Shown here piece after piece: positions 37,318 to 44,222 of a DNA stretch of 64,000 bases. The stretch spans positions 186,001 through 250,000 of the forward strand of contig NZ_JHYS01000005.1 in the NCBI RefSeq assembly GCF_000688255.1, in the 5' to 3' direction. The position numbers were made by a program, and so were the translations under genes. The DNA is from Simplicispira psychrophila DSM 11588. GTDB taxonomy: Bacteria > Pseudomonadota > Gammaproteobacteria > Burkholderiales > Burkholderiaceae_C. Numbering within the stretch: position 1 is the first letter of the stretch; each line of letters starts with the position of its first letter. The notes below the pieces were generated by a model. The model saw nothing but the letters and a program-made list of their open reading frames with translations, did no database searches and was not told the DNA's origin.

Positions 37318-38277
37318 ATGAATAACGCGACCTCCAGCGCACCGTTGCTAAAAGTCCATGCCTTGCGCAAGCAGTACGGCGGTAGCACCGTGGTCGATGG
37401 CGTGTCCTTTTGCATTGCACCGGGCGAGTGTCTGGGCGTGATTGGCCCCAACGGCGCCGGCAAAACCACCACCATCCGTCTGTGCCTGGGGCTGGCGCTG
37501 CCCGATGGCGGCAGCGTGACCTACCAGCCGCCGGGTGGCACACCCACGCTGCAGATGCCGCACGACGCCCTGGCCATCAAGGCGCAACTGGGGGTGGTGA
37601 CGCAGTTCGACACGCTCGACCCGGACTTCAGCTGCGCCGAGAATCTGCGCGTCTATGGCAGCTACTTTGGCCTGTCACGTGCCACGCTGGACGAGCGCAT
37701 CCCGCGCCTGCTGGAATTTGCCGCACTCACCCACAAGGCGCAGGCCAAGCCCGGCGAACTTTCAGGCGGCATGAAGCGTCGCCTGTCGCTGGCGCGCGCA
37801 CTGGTCAACGCGCCGCAATTGCTGCTGCTGGACGAACCCACCACCGGGCTGGATCCACAGGCGCGCCACCTGATGTGGGAGCGCCTGCAGCGCCTGGTGC
37901 AGCAGGGCACCTCGATCCTGCTGACGACGCACTTCATGGACGAGGCCGAGCGCCTGTGCTCGCGCCTGCTGGTGCTCGACCATGGCCGCATCCTGGCCCA
38001 GGGCACGCCGCGCACGCTGATTGCCCAGCACCTGGAGCGCGACGTGGTCGAGGTCTATGGCACCGGCGCGCTGGCGCTGCAGCACGACGCCGCGCTGACC
38101 GCGCTGGCGGCGCGCGTCGAGGTCAGCGGCGAGACGGTGTTTTTCTACACCCCCGACGCCGCGCCCCTGCTGCAGGCGCTGGCCGCCCACACCGCGCTGC
38201 GCGTGCTGCACCGCCCGGCAAATCTGGAAGACCTGTTCCTCAAACTCACCGGACGCCAGATCCGCGAAGATGGCTGA
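37318..38277 (+). CDS. ABC transporter ATPase, NodI/DrrA class
   Basis: A 319-aa ATPase with Walker A GPNGAGKTTT, Q-loop VVTQFDTLDPDFSCAENL, signature LSGGMKRRLSLARAL, Walker B LLLLDEPTTGLDPQARH and H-loop LTTHFMDEAERL. The C-terminal extension ending in LEDLFLKLTGRQIRE is typical of the NodI/ABC-2 subfamily. With its permease partner 0.6 kb downstream it would form an ABC-2 exporter. NodIJ of rhizobia exports lipochitooligosaccharide, but the non-rhizobial homologues probably export another polar lipid, glycan or drug. No Shine-Dalgarno is obvious before 37318. Confidence 0.9.
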   Translation: MNNATSSAPLLKVHALRKQYGGSTVVDGVSFCIAPGECLGVIGPNGAGKTTTIRLCLGLALPDGGSVTYQPPGGTPTLQMPHDALAIKAQLGVVTQFDTLDPDFSCAENLRVYGSYFGLSRATLDERIPRLLEFAALTHKAQAKPGELSGGMKRRLSLARALVNAPQLLLLDEPTTGLDPQARHLMWERLQRLVQQGTSILLTTHFMDEAERLCSRLLVLDHGRILAQGTPRTLIAQHLERDVVEVYGTGALALQHDAALTALAARVEVSGETVFFYTPDAAPLLQALAAHTALRVLHRPANLEDLFLKLTGRQIREDG

Positions 38278-38340
38278 ATCCAGACTTCCCATCAGGCGCA
38301 CTTTCGGCACGGCCTGGCAGCCCCCTTGCTAGACAGCTCC

Positions 38341-38371
38341 GAGATACGTCAGATGGAAATCTGAGCATCTC
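38341..38371. other. Nested inverted repeat after the ABC ATPase gene
   Basis: GAGAT-acgt-CAGAT-ggaa-ATCTG-agc-ATCTC forms a two-part stem around GGAA. It has no T run. It lies at the left side of the scar that separates the ATPase and permease genes and may mark a recombination edge. Confidence 0.4.
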
Positions 38372-38397
38372 AAAAACATAAAGAGAGGGTAGTTTTA

Positions 38398-38625
38398 ATG
38401 GTTTTCAGCGAAGACTCACGGGTCAAGGCCGAACAGGACAACCCGACCATCGGCCTGCTGCTGTGCAAGAACAAAAACAAGGTGGTGGCCGAATACGCGC
38501 TGCGGGATACCGCCCAGCCCATTGGCGTGGCGCACTACCAGCTCGTCGAATCCTTGCCCGCTGCGTTGCAAACCAACTTGCCCAGCATCGAGCAGATCGA
38601 GAGCGAACTGAGGGGCGGGGAATGA
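38398..38625 (+). pseudogene. C-terminal fragment of a YhcG/DUF1016 PDDEXK-like nuclease
   Basis: The 75-codon frame from 38398 encodes KAEQDNPTIGLLLCKNKNKV, then VAEYALRDTAQPIGVAHYQL and LPSIEQIESEL. This is the end of the YhcG (DUF1016) nuclease domain, where DNPTIGLxLCKxK...VEYAL...PIGVAxY is the signature. Full proteins are about 340 aa; the N-terminal DUF1016_N part and most of the nuclease core are missing, and the frame is closed 12 codons before the ATG. A GAGAGGG precedes the ATG, so a small protein could still be made. The piece sits between two subunit genes of one transporter. Confidence 0.8.
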
Positions 38626-38689
38626 GCACGCGCCTGCCAGAAGAACTGACTCTTGGCCTGCCCAAGCACCCATTGCAGGCAAAATAACT

Positions 38690-38748
38690 CCTGAAAATAT
38701 AGCTGCCAGCGCTTGATGGATAAGGGCTAGAAGCCAATTTCATTCAAA
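38690..38748. repeat. Comamonadaceae-type short intergenic repeat (copy 9)
   Basis: TGAAAATATAGCTGCCAGCGCTTGATGGATAAGGGCTAGAAGCCAATTT lies between the yhcG fragment and the purT fragment. As at the Uma2 relic, a repeat copy marks the join between gene remnants. Confidence 0.7.
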
Positions 38749-38757
38749 ATTGATCCA

Positions 38758-38838
38758 TCACACCTTGCCCAACTCGCCCGAGCCGAGCAGCATGACCTTG
38801 GTGGAATGGGGGAGAGCGGGGTGTCGAGCGTCCTTATG
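38758..38838 (-). pseudogene. purT: 5' fragment of purT, frameshifted
   Basis: On the minus strand one frame reads TLDTPLSP and, after a one- or two-base shift, another reads STKVMLLGSGELGKV before a stop at 38758. Together these match the N-terminus of formate-dependent phosphoribosylglycinamide formyltransferase PurT, which I remember starting (M)TxLGTPLSPxATKVMLLGSGELGKEV. Only about 25 codons remain, with no start codon in the right frame, so it is a short relic. It adjoins the repeat at 38690-38748. Confidence 0.75.
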
Positions 38839-38913
38839 GTGCCTTAGATGGACATAAAAACTTCCGGCCACTGTAATCCGCAGCGGCGCGCGCCAAATGC
38901 GCACAATACGACC

Positions 38914-39741
38914 ATGCGCTCCACCACCCTGCCCGACCGCACCGCCGGTCCCTCGATCTGGCGTCCGCCCGGCCTTTCGGGCCGCTGGTGGCCGGTGTTT
39001 TTGCGCCACCTGCGCGTCTGGCGCAAGCTGGCCGTGCCCAGCTTGGTGGGCAACATTGCCGAGCCGCTGATGTGGCTGGTGGCCTTTGGCTACGGCATGG
39101 GCGCGCTGGTCGGCGAACTGACGGTGAACGGGCAAAAGGTGCCCTACATCCTGTTCCTGGCCAGCGGCTCAATCTGCATGAGCGCCATGAACGCCGCCAG
39201 TTTTGAGGCACTGTATTCCGCCTATTCGCGCATGGAAGTGCAAAAAACCTGGGACGGCATTCTGAACACGCCCGTCGGGCTGGACAACATTGTGCTGGCC
39301 GAGATGCTGTGGGCCGCGTTCAAGGCGCTGTTCAGCGCCACCGCCATTCTGGGCGTGATGCTGGCACTGGGCATCAGCCACAGCCCCAAACTGTGGGTGG
39401 CCTGGCCGGTGCTGCTGGGCGTGGGTGTGATGTTTTCGAGCATCGCGCTGATCTTCAACGCGCTGGCCAAAAGCTACGACTTCTTCACCTACTACTTCAC
39501 GCTGGTGCTCACGCCGATGATGTTTTTGTCGGGCGTGTTCTTTCCGCGCGAACAGCTGCCGCCGCTGGTGCGGGCGGTGTCGGACTGGCTGCCGCTGACC
39601 AACGCCATCGAGTTGGTGCGCCCGATGTTCATGGACCAGTGGCCGGCCCAGCCGCTACGCCACGCGCTGGTGCTGGCAGTCACCACGCTGCTGGCGTTCT
39701 GGCTGGCACTGGCGCTGACGCGGCGGCGCTTTGCCCGGTGA
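38914..39741 (+). CDS. ABC-2 type permease, NodJ class
   Basis: A 275-aa ABC-2 permease with about six membrane segments (SLVGNIAEPLMWLVAFGYGMGALVG; YILFLASGSICMSAM; FKALFSATAILGVMLALGI; VLLGVGVMFSSIALIFNALA; YFTLVLTPMMFLSGVFFP; LVLAVTTLLAFWLALAL). The FFPREQLPPLVRAVSDWLPLTNAIELVRP stretch is characteristic of NodJ-like proteins. It is the partner of the ATPase at 37318-38277. ATG 38914 starts near the usual N-terminus. Because the two genes normally touch, the 636 bases between them are unusual. Confidence 0.9.
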   Translation: MRSTTLPDRTAGPSIWRPPGLSGRWWPVFLRHLRVWRKLAVPSLVGNIAEPLMWLVAFGYGMGALVGELTVNGQKVPYILFLASGSICMSAMNAASFEALYSAYSRMEVQKTWDGILNTPVGLDNIVLAEMLWAAFKALFSATAILGVMLALGISHSPKLWVAWPVLLGVGVMFSSIALIFNALAKSYDFFTYYFTLVLTPMMFLSGVFFPREQLPPLVRAVSDWLPLTNAIELVRPMFMDQWPAQPLRHALVLAVTTLLAFWLALALTRRRFAR

Positions 39742-39761
39742 GCCCCGGCTGCTTTGCAAGC

Positions 39762-39820
39762 ATCTTTTTTAATAGCTGCAAGCGCTTATCGCATCAGCGT
39801 TGGCAGCACTTTTAACCCCA
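39762..39820. repeat. Comamonadaceae-type short intergenic repeat (copy 10)
   Basis: TTTTTTAATAGCTGCAAGCGCTTATCGCATCAGCGTTGGCAGCACTTTTAA lies between the convergent ends of the permease and creatininase-family genes and fills that gap. Confidence 0.65.
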
Positions 39821-39833
39821 AACTGTTGGCTCC

Positions 39834-40697
39834 TCAGCGCGCCGCCAGATCCGGCGCTTCCACCAGCGTACTCAGTGGCAGATCGTGCAATTCCTGCAGC
39901 AACAGCACCAGTTGCGCCGCCGCCGCCTGTACCACGGCGCGGCCTTTGTCGGCGCTGGCGGCAGCAGCGTTGCCGACCGCGCCAGCCGGGTGGTAGTCCT
40001 GCATCTGCCAGCCGAATTTGGCGCTTTTGCCGTTGCCCAGGAGGGCGTAACGCGCGGCGCGGTCTTGCGAGGTGGAATGGAAGTCGCGCGCATGTTCCAT
40101 CTGCACCGTGCCCGGCGCCAGGTGCAGCATCATCGAGGTCTCGATGTCGCCGGCGTGGATGCCAAAGCGGTGCTCGTCGGCGCTGAACTGGCCGGCCACC
40201 TCCTCCGGCAGCGGCAGGCTGAACCAACTGGCGCTGTAGACCAGCAATTGCTGCTGCGTGCGCAGTTCGCGCGCCACGATGTCCATCACGCTGACTTGGC
40301 CGCCGTGGCCATTGAACAGCAGCAGCTTGTGGATGCCGGCGCGCGCCACGCACTCGCCCAGCTGCGTCCACAGCGCCAGCAGCGTGGCTGGCGCCAGCGT
40401 CAGCGTGCCGGGGTAGCGGCTGTGTTCGGGGCTCAGGCCGACGTTTTGCGGTGGCAGCACCAGCACCGGCAGCCCGGCCGGCAGCTGCGCCAGCGCGGCG
40501 TCGAGCACGCCGTGCAGCAGCGCCGCATCGACCGACAGCGGCAGGTGCGGCCCGTGCTGCTCGGTGGCGGCGACGGGCAGCACCGCCACGGTGGCGGCGG
40601 CCAGGCCGTTGTGCTGGGCCGCAGCAAAGTCGCGCGCCGACACTTCGGCCCACCAGCGCGAGGGCCAGGCGGGGGGTGAAACAGGGGAAGGATTCAT
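39834..40697 (-). CDS. Creatininase-family amidohydrolase
   Basis: A 287-aa protein of the creatininase family. VLPVAATEQHGPHLPLSVDAAL holds the first metal-binding Glu, His and Asp. LLFNGHGGQ, HRFGIHAGDIETSMML (His and Glu ligands) and NAAAASADKGRAVVQAA complete the family pattern. Members hydrolyse cyclic or linear amides using two metal ions (creatinine, formamidopyrimidines in riboflavin/F420 pathways, mycofactocin peptide). No neighbour points to a particular substrate. ATG 40697 is chosen by alignment to the first strand; an ATG three codons upstream has no better ribosome site. Confidence 0.88.
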   Translation of the reverse strand: MNPSPVSPPAWPSRWWAEVSARDFAAAQHNGLAAATVAVLPVAATEQHGPHLPLSVDAALLHGVLDAALAQLPAGLPVLVLPPQNVGLSPEHSRYPGTLTLAPATLLALWTQLGECVARAGIHKLLLFNGHGGQVSVMDIVARELRTQQQLLVYSASWFSLPLPEEVAGQFSADEHRFGIHAGDIETSMMLHLAPGTVQMEHARDFHSTSQDRAARYALLGNGKSAKFGWQMQDYHPAGAVGNAAAASADKGRAVVQAAAAQLVLLLQELHDLPLSTLVEAPDLAAR

Positions 40698-40797
40698 GCC
40701 ACGCATGGTAGGGGATAGCACCGGCGCCGCGCAGCCAGCCGTTACCATCCGCCGCACCCCTGGAACCAAAGCGCTGCCCTGCGCTCCCACTGAGCCT

Positions 40798-43059
40798 ATG
40801 TCGCACCGCTTCTTCCAACGCCTTCTTCTCTCTTTCTTTTTCATAGCTGCCAGCGCTTTATCCACCGGCGTTAACGCCCAATTCAGCTTCAAAAATGACA
40901 GCGCCCAGAGCAGCACTGTGGTCAGTACGCCGCGTGTGCGTGCCGAACTGGTGGCGCACGCGCCGCAGGGCGTGGCGCCGGGCCAGCCGCTGTGGCTGGG
41001 GCTGCAGCTCACGCACCAGCCGGGCTGGCACACCTACTGGAAAAACCCCGGCGATTCCGGCCTGCCGACCGAGTTGACCTGGACGCTGCCCGAGGGCGCA
41101 GACGTCGGTGACATCGCCTGGCCGGTGCCGCAAAAACTGCGCGTCGAGCAGATGGCCAACTACGGCTACGACGGCACGGTGCTGCTGCCAGTGCCGCTGC
41201 AACTGCTCCCTGACTTCAAGGCGCCCCTGCTGGCGGGCGCGGGCGAGGCCCTCACCGTGCGCCTGCACGCCACCTGGCTGGCTTGCAAGCTCGAATGCAT
41301 TCCCGAAGAAGGCGACTTCACCCTGCAATTGCCACTGCGTGGCTCTACCGCCTTGCACGCCAGCGCCTTCGATGCCGCACTGGCAGCACAACCGCAGCCG
41401 CTCAGCGGTGACAGCAGCGTGCGCGTCGATGGCGAGCAATTGCAGATCCGCATCCCTGGCCTGCCGGTGGCCGTGCACGGACAAACGCTACAACTGTTTT
41501 CTGAAGCGCCCGCCGTCATCGTGCACGCGGCCGAATCCGGCAGTGGCTGGACGCAGGCTTGGCAAGGTGACGTCTGGACGGCCACCCTGCCGCTGTCGCC
41601 CGAGCGCGGTGCAAGTCTGGCCCACCTGCCTTTGGTGCTGGCCCTGACCACACCGCCACAAACCACGACCGCCGGTGCTGACGGCGCGCGCGCCTGGCGC
41701 ACCGTGGCCACAGTCGAGGGTGCCTGGAGCGCCGCCGCCCCCGGCGCCGTGGTGTCACCCGCGCTGGCCGCCGCGTTGGAAGCCAACCGCGCCTTGAGTG
41801 CAGCCCCTGCCTCCGCGCCGGCCAATATCACCCGCCTGCGCACCTTGCTCATGGCGCTGCTGGGCGGCTTGCTCGGCGGCCTGATCCTGAACCTGATGCC
41901 GTGCGTCTTCCCGGTGCTGGCGATCAAGGTGATGGGCTTTGCCAAACACGGCAGCGACCGGCGGGCGCACCGCCAGGCCGGGCTGGCCTATACCGCCGGC
42001 GTGGTGCTGTCGTTTCTGGCGCTGGGCGGCTTGCTGCTGGCCCTGCGCGCTGCCGGTGAGCAACTGGGCTGGGGCTTTCAGTTGCAATCGCCCACCGTGG
42101 TGGCGGCGCTGGCAGCGCTGTTCACGCTGATTGGCCTGAACTTGGCCGGCGTGTTCGAGTTTGGCCAATTCGCCCCCGGCCGCTTGGCCGCGCTGCAACT
42201 GCGCCACCCCGCCGCCGACGCCTTTTTGACCGGCGTGCTGGCCGTGGCGATTGCCTCGCCGTGCACCGCACCGTTCATGGGCGCATCGCTGGGCTTTGCA
42301 ATTGACATGCCGGCGACGCAGGCGTTGCTGGTATTTGCCGCTTTAGGCGTCGGCATGGCCTTGCCGTATCTGGCCGCCAGTTGGATTCCGGCGGTGGTCG
42401 GCTGGCTGCCGCGTCCCGGCGCGTGGATGGACACCTTCAAGCGCGGCATGGCGTTTCCGATGTTTGCCACCGTGGCGTGGCTGGTGTGGGTGCTGGGCCA
42501 GCAAAGCGGCATCGACGGTGCTGGTGCGCTGCTGGTGCTGCTGGTCGCCGGCAGTGCGGTGGTCTGGGCGCTGACGCTGCGCGGACGTACCCGCTGGGTA
42601 CTCGCTTCTATTTTGATATCTGCTAGCGCTTGGCTGCTGGCGGTTGTCGGTAAAAATGTCACGCAAATGCCCGAAACACAAGCGCTAGCAGCTATTGATT
42701 CGATAGCGACCGCCACGTCCAATACGTGGCAGCCGTGGAGTGCCGAGCGCGTCGCCGCGCTGAACGCCAGCGGCCAGCCGGTGTTTGTGGATTTCACCGC
42801 CGCGTGGTGCGTCACCTGCCAATACAACAAGCGCACCACCTTGGCCAACCGTGCCGTGCTGGACGACTTTGCCGCGCGCAAGGTCGCGCTGCTGCGCGCC
42901 GACTGGACGCGCCGCGACCCGCACATCACAGAGGCGTTATCGCAACTGGGGCGCAGCGGCGTGCCGGTGTACGTGCTGTACGCGCCGGGCAAGCCGCCGG
43001 TGGTGATGACCGAAATCTTGACCACGGACGAGGTGCACGGCGCGCTATCCTCGCTGTGA
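40798..43059 (+). CDS. dsbD: DsbD/ScsB-type thiol:disulfide interchange protein
   Basis: A 753-aa inner-membrane reductase that moves electrons from cytoplasmic thioredoxin to periplasmic substrates. A signal peptide is followed by a periplasmic N-terminal domain (to about residue 330, with a Cys pair in ACKLECIPEEG), an eight-helix core with the redox cysteines (LMPCVFPVLAIK and ASPCTAPFMG), and a C-terminal thioredoxin-like domain with AAWCVTCQYNK. The large N-terminal domain resembles ScsB more than classical DsbD. Two coding stretches derive from the genome's short repeat: one in the signal peptide (FIAASALS) and one in the linker before the thioredoxin domain. It could support cytochrome c maturation for NirC and NirN. 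Confidence 0.92.
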   Translation: MSHRFFQRLLLSFFFIAASALSTGVNAQFSFKNDSAQSSTVVSTPRVRAELVAHAPQGVAPGQPLWLGLQLTHQPGWHTYWKNPGDSGLPTELTWTLPEGADVGDIAWPVPQKLRVEQMANYGYDGTVLLPVPLQLLPDFKAPLLAGAGEALTVRLHATWLACKLECIPEEGDFTLQLPLRGSTALHASAFDAALAAQPQPLSGDSSVRVDGEQLQIRIPGLPVAVHGQTLQLFSEAPAVIVHAAESGSGWTQAWQGDVWTATLPLSPERGASLAHLPLVLALTTPPQTTTAGADGARAWRTVATVEGAWSAAAPGAVVSPALAAALEANRALSAAPASAPANITRLRTLLMALLGGLLGGLILNLMPCVFPVLAIKVMGFAKHGSDRRAHRQAGLAYTAGVVLSFLALGGLLLALRAAGEQLGWGFQLQSPTVVAALAALFTLIGLNLAGVFEFGQFAPGRLAALQLRHPAADAFLTGVLAVAIASPCTAPFMGASLGFAIDMPATQALLVFAALGVGMALPYLAASWIPAVVGWLPRPGAWMDTFKRGMAFPMFATVAWLVWVLGQQSGIDGAGALLVLLVAGSAVVWALTLRGRTRWVLASILISASAWLLAVVGKNVTQMPETQALAAIDSIATATSNTWQPWSAERVAALNASGQPVFVDFTAAWCVTCQYNKRTTLANRAVLDDFAARKVALLRADWTRRDPHITEALSQLGRSGVPVYVLYAPGKPPVVMTEILTTDEVHGALSSL
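40842..40872. repeat. Short repeat arm inside the dsbD signal-peptide coding region
   Basis: TTTTTCATAGCTGCCAGCGCTTTATC matches the left arm of the intergenic repeat and encodes FFIAASALS of the signal peptide. The match is short and could be convergence, but the arm is the same as in copies 8 and 9. Confidence 0.5.
42605..42712. repeat. Inverted pair of short repeats inside dsbD coding sequence
   Basis: TTTTGATATCTGCTAGCGCTTG and, 65 bases on, CAAGCGCTAGCAGCTATTGATT are inverted copies of the repeat core, translated in frame as ILISASAWL ... QALAAIDSI. They lie across the last membrane helix and the linker to the thioredoxin domain. Frame and signal are preserved, so the insertion appears to have been tolerated or adopted. 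Confidence 0.7.
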
Positions 43060-43092
43060 ATTTGCCATCTTTAGTTTCACCGGAGCCTGCCC

Positions 43093-43539
43093 ATGTCCCA
43101 GCCTACTTTTGACGACACCTTTGTGTCCATCCTGCAAGACTGCCGCACGATTGCCGTGGTCGGCCTCTCGCCCAAGCCCGAGCGCGATAGCCACCATGTC
43201 GCCCACTACTTGCAACAGCAGGGCTACCGCATCGTGCCGGTGAACCCGATGGCCACCGAAATTTTGGGTGAGCGCTGCTGGCCCACGCTGACCGAGGCCG
43301 CGCAGCACACGCGCATCGACTTGGTCGATGTATTTCGCAACAGCGCCGACGTGCCGCCGATTGCCGACGAAGCCATCGCCATTGGCGCCAAGGCGCTGTG
43401 GCTGCAACTGGGCGTGCGCGACGACGCTGCCTGCGAGCGCGCCCGCGCCGCTGGCCTGCAGGTGGTGCAAGACCATTGCGTGCTGGTCGAGCACCAGCGC
43501 TTGGTGCGAATAGGCAAATTGCAGCGTTCCCAGTCTTAA
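43093..43539 (+). CDS. CoA-binding domain protein (YccU-like)
   Basis: A 148-aa single-domain Rossmann-fold protein of the YccU type: TIAVVGLSPKPERDSHHVAHYLQQQGYRIVPVNP is the CoA-binding start, followed by LVDVFRNSADVPPIADEAI and LWLQLGV. These correspond to the CoA-binding domain of succinyl-CoA synthetase alpha chains but lack the catalytic part. The function is not established. It follows dsbD by 33 bases and converges on the response regulator gene with a 4-base overlap of ends. Confidence 0.9.
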   Translation: MSQPTFDDTFVSILQDCRTIAVVGLSPKPERDSHHVAHYLQQQGYRIVPVNPMATEILGERCWPTLTEAAQHTRIDLVDVFRNSADVPPIADEAIAIGAKALWLQLGVRDDAACERARAAGLQVVQDHCVLVEHQRLVRIGKLQRSQS

Positions 43540-44222
43540 TCGACTTGTAGCGGCATACACAGCCGATAGCCCCGGCCGCGCAGCGGGCGGATCGGATTGG
43601 CCGGTGCGCCATGGGCCAGCAGCTTGCCGCGCAGGCGCGAGACCAACACTTCTAGTTGTGCCTTGCCTTGCTCGTCGATGGGTTTGTTGAGTTTTTCTAG
43701 CGCCTGCCAAATCTCCAGCGTGCGTTGTGGTGCCAGCACCAAGGCGTGCAGCAGCACTGCCTCAGAAGTGCGCAGCGCTAGGTCGCCTAGGGGTGTTTTG
43801 AGTAGCTCGGCAGCGGTGTCGAGCGCAAAAGCGCTGGGCTGTAGTGTGCCGCTGTGGTGCAGCCGCTGTGCCAGCGCTTGCACAGTGGCGCACAGCTCCT
43901 CGGGCTGGGTGGGTTTGGTGAGGTAAATGTCGGCACCGTGTTCGTAACCCGCCAATTTGTGAGCTAGCGTATGGCGCGCAGTGACCATGATGATGCCGAT
44001 GCGTGGCTGAATCTGGCGCAAGCGCCGCGCCAAACTCAGACCATCTTCGCCCGGTAGGTTGAGGTCGAGAATGGCAATGTCGGCGACAAAATAGGCCGGC
44101 AACTCGTCAATGGCTTCGGCGCTGGAGATGCCAATGACTTCGTATCCTTGCGCCGCCAAAACATCGACTGTGACATCAAGCAAAGCCAAGTGGTCTTCCA
44201 CCACCAGTAGTTGTATCGGCAT
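43536..44222 (-). CDS. Response regulator with OmpR-type output domain
   Basis: A 228-aa response regulator. The receiver domain has the acidic pair (VVEDH), the phospho-acceptor Asp in AILDLNLPGEDG and the Lys in YLTKPTQ. The C-terminal winged helix ends RLRGKLLAHGAPANPIRPLRGRGYRL, the OmpR/PhoB pattern. ATG 44222 is used because the receiver starts at once (MPIQLLVVEDH). The gene begins inside the 3' end of the histidine kinase gene (47-base overlap), so the two form one system. Confidence 0.93.
   Translation of the reverse strand: MPIQLLVVEDHLALLDVTVDVLAAQGYEVIGISSAEAIDELPAYFVADIAILDLNLPGEDGLSLARRLRQIQPRIGIIMVTARHTLAHKLAGYEHGADIYLTKPTQPEELCATVQALAQRLHHSGTLQPSAFALDTAAELLKTPLGDLALRTSEAVLLHALVLAPQRTLEIWQALEKLNKPIDEQGKAQLEVLVSRLRGKLLAHGAPANPIRPLRGRGYRLCMPLQVD

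Noticed and set aside
38622-38687. A 21-codon frame starting at the yhcG fragment stop (ATGA)
   Set aside because: It has no conserved features and lies in a scar of gene remnants.
37318-39741. A Nod factor export role for the NodIJ-type transporter
   Set aside because: No nodulation genes are present and NodIJ homologues are common in non-rhizobial betaproteobacteria.
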